A stretch of 64,000 nucleotides of DNA. Source: JASHPR01 sp963833885. Its GTDB lineage: Bacteria; Actinomycetota; Actinomycetes; Streptosporangiales; Streptosporangiaceae. A program made the position numbers and the translations under genes. The notes beneath the pieces are model-generated. The model was not told where the DNA came from and searched no databases. It worked only from the letters and a program-made list of their open reading frames with translations. Below, piece by piece: positions 50,891-59,060 of this stretch. The stretch covers positions 372,001 through 436,000 of the forward strand of contig CAWHZU010000007.1 of assembly GCA_963833885.1 (NCBI GenBank). The letters run 5' to 3'. Each line of letters starts with the position of its first letter. The stretch's first letter is position 1.

Positions 50891-51412
50891 ATGCAGCAGG
50901 AAGTCGTGCTGGCGATGCTGGCGAAGGAGCCGTCCCACGGGTACGAGCTGCGGACTCGTCTGGCCCAGGCTCTCGGGCCGGTGGCGGAGGGGATCAGCGA
51001 AGCCCAGATGTACGTCACCCTTGCGCGGTTGGAGAAAGGGGGCTTCGTTTCACGGCTCGACGCGCCCGCCCAGCGGTCCGACCGCAAGGTGTACGGCCTG
51101 ACTCCCGCCGGCCAGGAGCGGGTGACGGACTGGATGTCGGACATGAGCTGGCCGCGGCCCGACCTGGCCGAGTTCCACATGAAGCTCATCGCCGCCGCGC
51201 AGGGCGGGCTCGCCGACCCGATCAGCCTGATCGACGCGCAGCGTCGCGACCTGCTGCGCCGCCTGCGGCAAGTGGGGCTCGCGGTGATCGAAGAGGAAAA
51301 GGATTCCGACGCAGCGCTGCTCCTCGAAGGCATCGTGCTTCGCCTGCAAGCCGACCTGCGCTGGTTGCACGCCTGCGAGATCGTCTGGACGAAACGGAGT
51401 ACCCGGAAATGA
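50891..51412 (+). CDS. PadR-family transcriptional regulator
   Basis: The 173-residue protein has the PadR winged helix: VVLAMLAKEPSHGYELRTRL, ISEAQMYVTLARLEKGGFVS and RKVYGLTPAGQERVTDWMSD, followed by a C-terminal helical dimerisation region. ATG 50891 has GGGAGG 7 bases upstream, directly after the perfect inverted repeat. Its stop overlaps the ABC ATPase start as ATGA, so the regulator and transporter are one operon and drug-responsive autorepression is likely. Confidence 0.93.
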   Translation: MQQEVVLAMLAKEPSHGYELRTRLAQALGPVAEGISEAQMYVTLARLEKGGFVSRLDAPAQRSDRKVYGLTPAGQERVTDWMSDMSWPRPDLAEFHMKLIAAAQGGLADPISLIDAQRRDLLRRLRQVGLAVIEEEKDSDAALLLEGIVLRLQADLRWLHACEIVWTKRSTRK

Positions 51413-52158
51413 ACGACTCGCCCACCGCGGTAGTGCACGCCAAGGGGCTGCGAAAGGATTACGGCAGCGGCGACGGCCTGGTGCGCGCGCTCGACTTGGT
51501 CGACCTCGACGTCAACCGCGGCGAGGCCGTGGCGGTGATGGGCCCGAGTGGCTGCGGCAAATCGACGCTGCTCCATCTGATCGGCGGGCTCGATCGCCCG
51601 AGTGCGGGTCAGCTGACGGTCGCGGGGCAGCGCGTCGACGAGCTCTCCGAACGCGCCCTGGCGTACCTGCGCCGCGACGAGATCGGATTCGTCTTCCAGA
51701 CGTTCCACCTGATGGACGAGCTCACCGCGCAGGAGAACGTCGAGCTGCCCGCGCTCGTCGCGGGTTTCTCGCCGAACGAGGCCCGGGCGCGCGCCACCGC
51801 GCTCCTCGAACAGGTCGGCCTCGCCGATCGCGCCCGGCACCTTCCCTCGATGCTGTCCGGGGGCCAGCGCCAGCGCGTCGCGATCGCGCGAGCACTCGTG
51901 AACGATCCGGACCTCGTGCTGGCCGACGAGCCAACCGGCAACCTGGACAGTGCTTCGGCGTTCGACGTGCTCTCGCTGCTGGCGGACTTGCACGCCAAGG
52001 GTTTGACCTTGGTGATCGTCACCCACGACGAGCGGATCGCGACGGCCGCGGACCGCTTGATCTCGATGCGCGACGGAGCCTTTGTCGACGAGACGCGGCT
52101 AACGGGCGGTTCACGAGGGACCCACAGCACCTTCGCGGAGTGGGAGCACCTCGGATGA
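51409..52158 (+). CDS. MacB/LolD-type ABC transporter ATP-binding protein
   Basis: The 249-residue ATPase has Walker A VMGPSGCGKSTLLHLIGGLD, the MacB/LolD-type FVFQTFHLMDELTAQENVEL, signature MLSGGQRQRVAIARAL, Walker B LVLADEPTGNLDS and the H-loop VIVTHDERIA. It energises the FtsX-like permease that follows. This type drives extrusion of drugs or peptides or mechanotransmission rather than pore transport. ATG 51409 overlaps padR. Confidence 0.94.
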   Translation: MNDSPTAVVHAKGLRKDYGSGDGLVRALDLVDLDVNRGEAVAVMGPSGCGKSTLLHLIGGLDRPSAGQLTVAGQRVDELSERALAYLRRDEIGFVFQTFHLMDELTAQENVELPALVAGFSPNEARARATALLEQVGLADRARHLPSMLSGGQRQRVAIARALVNDPDLVLADEPTGNLDSASAFDVLSLLADLHAKGLTLVIVTHDERIATAADRLISMRDGAFVDETRLTGGSRGTHSTFAEWEHLG

Positions 52159-52175
52159 GATCAAAGGAGAACGCC

Positions 52176-54026
52176 ATGAGCCAGCCGCCACGCGCGCGCC
52201 GCGCGGGCGGGGTCAGGGGGCGCGCCCTGCTGCTCTTTCGCCTCGCCCGGCAAGACATCCGGCACCACCTCGCCCAGGCAGTGCTCCTGGTGATCGCGAT
52301 TTCCGCGGCCACGGCCGTGCTCAGCCTGGCCTTCGCGCTGAACGGCGTGAACACCAACCCCTATCAGCAGACCATGGCGGCGACGAAGGGGCCCGACGTC
52401 GTGGCCCAGAGCGGAAATAACCCCTACACCGGCGTGATGTCGTCGGCGGACCTCGCCGCCCTCGAGGCGCTGAACCACGCCAGTGGAGTGGCGGCCCACA
52501 GCGGCCCCTACCCGATCGTCGGCGCCCTCGGCCCGGTGGGTCCCGTCATGCGCAGCGCGGACCTCGTTACCACAGTGCAGGTCGAAGGACGGGAGCCTGG
52601 CGTGGCCGCGGTCGACCAGCCCAAGGTGACGGACGGGACGTGGATCGGATCTGGAGGCGTGGTGGTCGAGCGCTCCTTTGCCGAGGTGGCGAACCTGCGT
52701 CTGGGCCAGACGATCACGCTGAATGGTCATCCCTTCCGGGTGGTCGGCTTCGCCGTCACGGCGGCATTCGGCGGCTTCCCGGGTTCGAGCCTGATATGGG
52801 CAACCGAAGCGGCCGCGCGCAGCCTCGCATCCAAGGCGGACCCGCTGTCGTACATCTCGAACCTCAAGCTGTCCGACGCGTCGCCACGCGCGGTCAACGC
52901 GTTCGTGAACGCCTACGGCCTCAAGTACAACGCTCCCGCCGACGCCACGACGCCGTCGCTCACCTCATGGACCGAGGTCGCCTACGGGGACGCCGCCTTC
53001 CTGCGCACCGACCAGAGCTTCCTCTTTACCGGCGCCACACTGCTCGGCCTGCTCGCGCTCGCGAGCGTGGCCGTCCTCGTCGGCGGGCGCCTGGCGGAAG
53101 GCACCCGGCGGGTCGGACTCTTGAAGGCCACCGGCGGCACGCCAGGCCTGGTCGCGGCGACCTTCCTTGCCGAGAACCTGTTCCTGGCGCTCGTCGCAGC
53201 CGTCGCGGGCCTGCTGGTCGGCTGGCTTGCGGCCCCGCTCATTTCCAATCCCGAGGCCGACCTCGTCGGCACTCCGGGAGCGCCGCCGCTCACGCTCGTC
53301 ATGGTCCTCGTCGCCCTCGGCGTGGCGCTCGCCGTGGCGCTCGCATCGACGCTCGTTCCCGCGATCCGTGCCGCGCGGATGAGCACGGTCAGCGCGCTCG
53401 CCGACACCCCCCGCCTGCCGAAGCGGCGGGAACGGCTGATACGGATGTCACGAAAGCTGCCCGTGCCGGCGCTGTTCGGGCTGCGCCTCGTCGCCCGCCG
53501 GCCACGGCGCGCGATCTTCAGCGCGGCGAGCATCGCCGTCGCCGTCATGGGTCTCGTCGCCGCGCTCGCCATCCACGCCGCCGTCGACAACAAGCTCTCT
53601 CGCCTCCGGACGGGCGGCCTTGTCAACCCGGATGTCCCCCGGGCGGAGCAGGTGCTGACCGCCATCACGATCTCGCTGGTCGCCCTGGCCGCGCTCACTG
53701 TGATCTTCGCCGCCTTGGCGACGGTCCTCGACGCCCGACGCGCCTCCGCAGTGACGCTCGCGGTGGGTGCGACCCCGCAGCAGGTCCGGGCCGGGCTGAT
53801 CATGGCGCAGATCATTCCTGCGCTGCCTGGCGCGATCCTCGGCCTCCCGCTCGGCATCGGCCTGTTCAAGGTCGCGGGCCATGGCCTGAACGGCCTGCCG
53901 CCCACGGGATGGCTCGTAGCCGCGGTGCTCGGAACCGTGGTCGTTGTGGCGGCGCTCACCAGCGTTCCGGCCCGGATCGGCCTCCGGCGACCCGTTGCCG
54001 AGATGCTCCAGACCGAGGCGCCTTAA
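52176..54026 (+). CDS. MacB/FtsX-family ABC transporter permease
   Basis: The 616-residue protein has an N-terminal membrane helix (about residues 28-48), a large extracytoplasmic domain (about 50-275), then three helices including SVAVLVGGRLAEGTRRVGLL and KATGGTPGLVAATFLAENLF. A second FtsX-type set at the C-terminus includes DARRASAVTLAVGATPQQVR and a last helix near 585-605. ATG 52176 has AAAGGAG six bases upstream; ATG 52155 overlapping the previous stop is an alternative. Together with the ATPase it makes a macrolide/peptide-type exporter. Confidence 0.9.
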   Translation: MSQPPRARRAGGVRGRALLLFRLARQDIRHHLAQAVLLVIAISAATAVLSLAFALNGVNTNPYQQTMAATKGPDVVAQSGNNPYTGVMSSADLAALEALNHASGVAAHSGPYPIVGALGPVGPVMRSADLVTTVQVEGREPGVAAVDQPKVTDGTWIGSGGVVVERSFAEVANLRLGQTITLNGHPFRVVGFAVTAAFGGFPGSSLIWATEAAARSLASKADPLSYISNLKLSDASPRAVNAFVNAYGLKYNAPADATTPSLTSWTEVAYGDAAFLRTDQSFLFTGATLLGLLALASVAVLVGGRLAEGTRRVGLLKATGGTPGLVAATFLAENLFLALVAAVAGLLVGWLAAPLISNPEADLVGTPGAPPLTLVMVLVALGVALAVALASTLVPAIRAARMSTVSALADTPRLPKRRERLIRMSRKLPVPALFGLRLVARRPRRAIFSAASIAVAVMGLVAALAIHAAVDNKLSRLRTGGLVNPDVPRAEQVLTAITISLVALAALTVIFAALATVLDARRASAVTLAVGATPQQVRAGLIMAQIIPALPGAILGLPLGIGLFKVAGHGLNGLPPTGWLVAAVLGTVVVVAALTSVPARIGLRRPVAEMLQTEAP

Positions 54027-54145
54027 GTGGGCAGGCCCGCCAACACCCGAATGAGGAAACGCGATGCCTCTGAATAAGACCCCCGTCACCGGCCGCGCCC
54101 GCCGCGAGCCCGTCCCCGTCGCTGACCTGCCAGGCGGGCGGGCCG

Positions 54146-55277
54146 GTGCCCTGCTATAGCCCGCAGGAATACCAGATGACATATGGCGTCGCGCCGCTGC
54201 TGCGCCGCGGCATCAACGGACGCGGCGAGACCGTCGTCGTCGGACCCGAACCGGCCGCAAGCCCGTCGCCGCACGGCCCCGCCGACATCCGCAAGGACCT
54301 GGCCTACTTCGACAAAATGTTCGCCCAGCCCCCGGCCAGACTGAAGGTCGTGAACGTCGCCAAATCCAAGACGCCCTACCTCGCCGGCAGCGAGGAACTC
54401 GGGGACACCGAGATGGTGCACGCGTTCGCGCCCGCCGCCACCCTCGACGTCATCCTGATGCCCAAGGACATCGCCACGAGCCTCCCGAGCGCCATCGCGG
54501 CGATCACCAAGACGATCCAGGAAGGCGTCGCCCTGCACGCCGCGGTGGTCTCGATCAGCTTCAGCACTGGCGAGCACTCCCTCACCCGCACCGAGGCGGC
54601 CGCGATGCACAATGCGCTGGAACAGGCCCGCGACCAGCACGTCACCGTCATCGGCTCCTCCGGAGACGCCGGCGCCATCAGCAGCCACGAGGGGCCGCCG
54701 GTGCAGGTCAACATGCCCGCATCCGACCCCCTGGCGCTCGGGGTCGGCGGCACCATCCTGGACGCCACCCCGGTCGGCCGCTACCTGGGTGAGATGGCCT
54801 GGAATGACAACACTGATGCCTCCGGCGGCGGCTACAGCACCCTGTGGGCCCGGCCGTCCTGCCAGGACGGCCTCACCCGGGCCCGCGCCACCCGCGGCGT
54901 CCCGGACGTGTCCGCCAACGCCGATCCCGACACCGCCATGGCGACGGTGGACAGCTCCGGCCAGCTCTCCCCGGACTCGGGCACCAGTTCCTCAGCCCCG
55001 TTGTGGGCGGGCGTGATCGCCCTGGCCGATCAGGAAACCACCCCTGGGCTTCGTCAACCCCGCCCTCTACGCTATTGCCCGCAGCTGGGCCTACCACCGC
55101 GCCTTCCACGACGTGGTCACCGGCGACAACTCGATCCTGTGGCCCACCGGGGTCTACGTCGGCTACACCGCCGGACCCGGCTGGGACCCCGTTACCGGCC
55201 TGGGCAGCCCCGACGCCCAGTACCTCTTCCCCTGTCGCCCGCACCGCCCGCTGACCAGGGCACGAGGTGATGACTAG
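54146..55277 (+). pseudogene. Sedolisin (S53) serine protease, lacking signal and prodomain, frameshifted
   Basis: The region encodes the S53 catalytic domain: YSPQEYQMTYGVAPLLRRGI (mature N-terminus), ELGDTEMVHAFAPAATLDVI (Glu and Asp of the catalytic triad), VIGSSGDAGAISSHEG (oxyanion Asp) and SGTSSSAPLWAGVIALADQ (catalytic Ser). Sedolisins are secreted acid proteases with a signal peptide and a prodomain of about 180 residues; neither is here, and the frame is blocked by TGA at 54071. Near 55040 a one-base shift is needed to continue through GFVNPALYAIARSWAYHRAF to TAG 55277, which overlaps the GNAT stop. All three catalytic positions remain, so decay is recent or the frameshift is an error. 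Confidence 0.8.
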
Positions 55278-55876
55278 CCCAGGGTTTTCTCGAACCAGTG
55301 ATGGGCGTACGGCTCGTCGCTGAACGCGGGTACCTCGTGGTAACCGGCCGACCGGTACAGCGCGATGGCTTCGGTAAGGGAACCGTTGGTCTCCAGCCGG
55401 ACGCAGCTGGCCCCGGCGTCCGCGGCACGTTCCTCCAGGCTGGCCAGGAGACGGCGGCCGAGCCCGAGCCCGCGGGCGTCCGGGGCCACCCACATACGCT
55501 TGATCTCGGTGGGAGCGCCGGGGTGGAACTTCAGCGCCCCGCACCCGACGGGCTCGCCGTGCAGGGTGGCGACCAGGAGCAGCCCGGCGGGCGGGGTCAG
55601 CTCGTCGTCATCGGCGGAGATGCTCCGCGCCGGGTCGAAGCCGCCATCGAAGCGCCGGGCCAGCTCGCCGAAATAGGACCGCAGGCAGAACCGGGCATCC
55701 GGCCGCCTGGGGTCGCACCCGGCGATCCGCACCGCCGAGGCTCCCACCAGCCGCTCCACCCCGGCAATAGTAGTCAGAGAACCATGCCGGAGCCGGCCTG
55801 CGGGAAGGCTGAGCAGTAGCGTTGCGTTACGGGCTCTTGGACGGTCAATTACTGGCTTACAGCGGAGGTTGGTCAT
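55274..55876 (-). CDS. GNAT-family N-acetyltransferase
   Basis: The C-terminal ~150 residues are a GNAT domain: LLLVATLHGEPVGCGALKFH, TEIKRMWVAPDARGLGLGRR (acetyl-CoA-binding loop RGLGLGRRLL) and TNGSLTEAIALYRSAGYHEV. The substrate is unknown. The start is uncertain. The frame opens at ATG 55876, overlapping the divergent sulfurtransferase start, so a shorter start such as GTG 55759 (residue 40) is more credible. No convincing ribosome site is visible for either. Confidence 0.82.
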   Translation of the reverse strand: MTNLRCKPVIDRPRARNATLLLSLPAGRLRHGSLTTIAGVERLVGASAVRIAGCDPRRPDARFCLRSYFGELARRFDGGFDPARSISADDDELTPPAGLLLVATLHGEPVGCGALKFHPGAPTEIKRMWVAPDARGLGLGRRLLASLEERAADAGASCVRLETNGSLTEAIALYRSAGYHEVPAFSDEPYAHHWFEKTLG

Positions 55877-56756
55877 GGCAGTGCCGCACGATTCCGCATC
55901 GAAGTTTCAGGAGTACGCCCGGCCGGAGATGCTGGTCAGCACCGACTGGCTGGCCGAGCATCTGGACGATCCCGGGCTTGTCGTCGCCGAGTCCGACGAG
56001 GACGTGCTGCTCTACGAGACCGGCCACATCCCCGGCGCGGTCAAGCTCGACTGGCACACCGAGCTCAACGACCCGGAGACTCGTGACTACGTCGACGGGG
56101 CCGGCTTCGCCCGGCTGATGGAGAAGAAGGGGATCAGCCGGGACACCACGCTGATCCTCTACGGCGACCGCAACAACTGGTGGGCGGCGTACGCGCTGTG
56201 GGTGTGCACCCTGTTCGGGCACCCGGACGTGCGCCTGCTCGACGGCGGCCGGGCCAAGTGGATCGCCGAGGGCCGGGCGCTGAGCACCGAGGTACCGCAG
56301 CGCCCCCGCGGCAGCTATCCGGTGGTGGAGCGCGATGACACCACCGTGCGCGCGTTCCGGGATCAGGTCGTGACCCACCTCGGCCTGCCCATGATCGACG
56401 TGCGCTCTCCCGGCGAGTACAGCGGCGAGCTGCTGCACATGCCGGACTATCCGCAGGAAGGTGCGGTAAGGGGCGGCCACATCCCCGGCGCCAGGAACAT
56501 TCCCTGGGCCCGTGCGGCCGCGGAGGACGCCACGTTCCGGACCCGCAAGGAGCTCGAGGCGATCTACCAGGATGAGGCGGGGCTGCGTTCCGACGACGAC
56601 GTCGTCGTCTACTGCCGGATCGGCGAGCGGTCCAGCCACACCTGGTTCGTGCTGCACCACCTGCTGGGTTACCCGCACGTGCGCAACTACGACGGTTCGT
56701 GGACCGAGTGGGGCAACTCGGTACGGGTGCCGATCCGCAGGGGCGAGCAGCCGTGA
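55875..56756 (+). CDS. Thiosulfate/3-mercaptopyruvate sulfurtransferase (two-domain rhodanese)
   Basis: The 293-residue enzyme has two rhodanese domains. The N-terminal one is inactive: VVAESDEDVLLYETGHIPGA, LILYGDRNNWWAAYALWV, with Asp where the catalytic Cys would sit. The C-terminal one has the active Cys247 in VVYCRIGERSSHTWF. It transfers sulfane sulfur to a thiol acceptor. ATG 55875 has GGAGG six bases upstream; an in-frame TTG at 55869 is less likely. The stop overlaps the SufE-like gene as GTGA, so the pair probably works together in sulfur delivery. Confidence 0.92.
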   Translation: MAVPHDSASKFQEYARPEMLVSTDWLAEHLDDPGLVVAESDEDVLLYETGHIPGAVKLDWHTELNDPETRDYVDGAGFARLMEKKGISRDTTLILYGDRNNWWAAYALWVCTLFGHPDVRLLDGGRAKWIAEGRALSTEVPQRPRGSYPVVERDDTTVRAFRDQVVTHLGLPMIDVRSPGEYSGELLHMPDYPQEGAVRGGHIPGARNIPWARAAAEDATFRTRKELEAIYQDEAGLRSDDDVVVYCRIGERSSHTWFVLHHLLGYPHVRNYDGSWTEWGNSVRVPIRRGEQP

Positions 56757-57196
56757 CCGCCGACGCCGGCACCCTGCCTCCCCGGCTGCAGGAGATCGCC
56801 GAGGAATTCACGGATACGCCGGACTCGATGCGACTGCAGACGCTGCTGGAGTTCTCCGAGGAACTGCCGCCGCTGCCCGAGAGGTACGCGGATCATCACG
56901 ACCTGCTCGAGCAGGTGCCGGAGTGCCAGACGCCGCTGTTCCTGGCCGTCGAGGTGGACGCCGACGGGGTCGTCCACCTGTTCTTTGACGCGCCACGGGA
57001 GGCGCCGACCACCCGCGGTTTCGCCGGCATCCTGCACGCCGCGCTCGACGGGCTCGGCGCGGACGAGGTACTGGAAACGCCGGAGGAGTTCCCGAGCCGG
57101 CTCGGGCTGCTGGACCTGGTGAGCCCGCTGCGGCTGCGCGGCATGGCCGCAATGCTGGGCCGGATCAAGCGGCAGGTCCGCGAGCGCATGGGCTGA
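56753..57196 (+). CDS. SufE-like Fe-S assembly sulfur acceptor
   Basis: The 147-residue protein matches SufE/Fe-S metabolism protein: LQTLLEFSEELPPLPERYAD, VPECQTPLFLAVEVDADGVV (acceptor Cys58) and PTTRGFAGILHAALDGLGAD, ending GLLDLVSPLRLRGMAAMLGR and IKRQVRER. SufE accepts persulfide sulfur; a rhodanese upstream instead of SufS is the usual actinomycete pairing. GTG 56753 overlaps the sulfurtransferase stop, giving translational coupling. It converges with the VOC gene by a 32-base overlap. Confidence 0.92.
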   Translation: MTADAGTLPPRLQEIAEEFTDTPDSMRLQTLLEFSEELPPLPERYADHHDLLEQVPECQTPLFLAVEVDADGVVHLFFDAPREAPTTRGFAGILHAALDGLGADEVLETPEEFPSRLGLLDLVSPLRLRGMAAMLGRIKRQVRERMG

Positions 57197-57584
57197 CACC
57201 CCGCTGGTCACGGCGCAGCGGGTGGTCCGCGGGAACCTCGACCAGCACGATCCGGACGCCGTCCGGGTCCTCGATCCACATCTCAACGAGACCCCAGGGC
57301 TCGGTCGCCGGCCGGCGAAGGACCCGGGCGCCGGCCGCAGTCAGCCGTTCGTGCTCGGCGCGGACGTCCCGCACCTGGAGCCAGAGCATCGTCGACGCAC
57401 CTGGCCGGTCGGCGGCGTGCCCGGACACCTCAAGGAACCCAGAGCCGAGAAAGAACACCATGCCGGGATCGGCCGGGGAGCCGAACTCCCTGGCGACCGC
57501 CAAGCCCAGCACATCCCGGTAGAAGCGGCGGCTGCGGGCGAGGTCCGTGGGGCGCAGCAGAATCCGGCTGCTCAACACGTCCAT
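57165..57584 (-). CDS. VOC/glyoxalase-family protein
   Basis: From ATG 57584 (GGATGG upstream) the protein has 139 residues: SSRILLRPTDLARSRRFYRD and VLGLAVAREFGSP, the beta-alpha-beta start of the vicinal-oxygen-chelate fold; MLWLQVRDVRAEHERLTAAG; and the C-terminal EMWIEDPDGVRIVLVEVP with a metal-type Glu. Typical metal-binding His positions are not clear, so catalytic activity or a binding role cannot be decided. The frame is open to 57644 but begins before the domain. Confidence 0.82.
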   Translation of the reverse strand: MDVLSSRILLRPTDLARSRRFYRDVLGLAVAREFGSPADPGMVFFLGSGFLEVSGHAADRPGASTMLWLQVRDVRAEHERLTAAGARVLRRPATEPWGLVEMWIEDPDGVRIVLVEVPADHPLRRDQRGVSPCARGPAA

Positions 57585-57723
57585 GCGACCATCCTCGCAG
57601 CCACCAGCGATGACGGCTGGCGCCGTTGGCTGTCTTGCCCGCACTGCCTGACGACGGCCAGCCGGATCGGTTCTGGCACAAAGATCGTGATTGCCGCATT
57701 GCCACCCTAGGACCTAATGCCGC

Positions 57724-57742
57724 TTAGTTGATCTTGGGATCT
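57724..57742. repeat. Direct repeat, first copy (IS left-end sequence)
   Basis: TTAGTTGATCTTGGGATCT (57724-57742) recurs as TGGGTTGATCTTGTGATCT at 58289-58307, same orientation, 16 of 19 bases identical. The first copy lies about 40 bases upstream of the IS4-type transposase start, so it looks like the element's left end, and the second copy like a second left end after the break. Confidence 0.5.
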
Positions 57743-57781
57743 CATGCGTGCCGCCGCTGGGTGTCGGGATGATCGCGGGTT

Positions 57782-58250
57782 ATGACGCAGACTGGGGTGG
57801 TGGCTGGCGGCCGTCTGGCTGACTGGATCTCCCTGGGCGTGCTGCCGTCCCGGGTGCCGGACGCGGTCGATGAGGCGGTCGAGGCGACGGGGAAGAAGGC
57901 GCAGCGCAGGGGCGGGAAGCTGCCGCCCCGGGTGGTCGCCTACCTGGTCATGGGCGCTGGCGAATGTTCGCCGAGGAAGACTACGAGCAGATCGAGGCCC
58001 GGCTGGCCGGGACTTTCGCGGACTGAGACGGCTGGGAGGAGTCCTGGGGGGCGGGCGCCGACCTCGGGCGGGATCCGCAGCCCGCCAGAGGCTGGGGGCC
58101 GAGCCCATGGCGGAATTGTTCTCGCAGGTCGCGGCCCAGGTTGCGGACATGATGACGTCGGGTGCGTTCCTCGGGCCGTGGCGCCTGATGAGACATCGAC
58201 GGGATTTAGTGGGACGTCCCGGACACGCCGGGCAGCGCCCAGTTGACTGA
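57782..58250 (+). mobile_element. IS4-family transposase N-terminal remnant, frameshifted
   Basis: From ATG 57782 the frame reads TGVVAGGRLADWISLGVLPS, RVPDAVDEAVEATGKKAQRR and LPPRVVAYLVMG. Shifted frames then give MFAEEDYEQIEARLAGTFAD and ARQRLGAEPMAELFSQVAAQ with TSGAFLGPWRLM. These are the conserved N-terminal parts of IS4-family transposases. At least two frame changes and a stop at 58024 break it, and the DDE domain is absent. Only the left end of the insertion remains. Confidence 0.85.
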
Positions 58251-58662
58251 TCCTCCAGCCAGTGGCCCGGACTCAATGTCACCCAGCTTGGGTTGATCTT
58301 GTGATCTGCCTGCGGGTTCGTGCCGGGGTCGGCAGTTCTGGCGCGGGGGAAAGAGCGAGCGGCTCGAGGTGGGTCATCGACGGCATCTTCGTATGGGGTA
58401 CAGCCGTGTGGCTTGAGGGCGCTGACCTGATCGTGTGGCTGGATCTGCTATGGCGGGCAGCCCGCCGCAGGATCTTGACGCGGCACCTCCGGCTGACGGC
58501 AGCCGGCGCCAATCCCCATCGCGGGCGCGGCTGCTGTGGGCTTTGTTCGTCTGACTTGTCTAGCAGGCAGTAGGCGTCGACCTCGGCGTTGCGGTCAAGC
58601 TCCTTGGTGAGGCGAATCGCTGGGCGGGCGGGGCCGGGCATGGATGCCCGGCCCCGCTGAGC
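58251..58662. other. Degenerate region with second IS left-end-like repeat and a kinase-like fragment
   Basis: No intact gene. The repeat copy at 58289-58307 matches the left-end sequence at 57724. At about 58350-58520 (+) a short frame reads SRWVIDGIFVWGTAVWLEGA and DLIVWLDLLWRAARRRILTR, which resembles the Asp-rich segment of P-loop kinases of the FlaR/topology-modulation type. It has no P-loop, so it is a fragment at best. The rest shows nothing I recognise. Confidence 0.35.
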
Positions 58663-58962
58663 TCAGGCGCCCTCGGTGAGCGGCTTAAGGAGGGCGGTGC
58701 GCGCCCGGTCTAGCAGCACCGCGACGTTGGCGGCCACTAGAGCTGCCCCGACGGCGATCAGAGCGATCTGCCAGCCGGTCATACCGCACACGACCACGGT
58801 GTGGACCTGGACCGGCGGAGCCGGTGTCGTGGCGCCCCCAGAGCCACCAGGCGGCAGGGGCATGGCGAACGCGGCGGGCGCGGCGACAGCGAGCCCGATC
58901 CAGGCGCAGGCCAGCCCGGCCAGCGCGCCGGCGATGCGGCGGATGCGGCGGATGGGATTCAT
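58663..58962 (-). CDS. Small secreted or membrane protein of unknown function
   Basis: The 99-residue protein has an N-terminal signal-like stretch (basic IRRIRRIAG, then GLACAWIGLAVAAPAAFAMP with an AFA-M cleavage-like site near residue 33), a Pro/Gly/Thr-rich linker (LPPGGSGGATTPAPP), and one membrane helix (about 63-84) followed by a basic tail. So it is probably anchored outside the membrane. AAAGGAG lies 8 bases before ATG 58962. It follows the LuxR pseudogene's 3' end on the opposite side, and no partner is evident. Confidence 0.7.
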   Translation of the reverse strand: MNPIRRIRRIAGALAGLACAWIGLAVAAPAAFAMPLPPGGSGGATTPAPPVQVHTVVVCGMTGWQIALIAVGAALVAANVAVLLDRARTALLKPLTEGA

Positions 58963-59060
58963 GACGATCTCCTTTCACTCTGGATGAGTTCAAAGCGACC
59001 GTACGGCGGCAGGCCTGCGGCCCGAATCGGAGCCGACACCCGGGTTTCCCGCGGCGTTCC

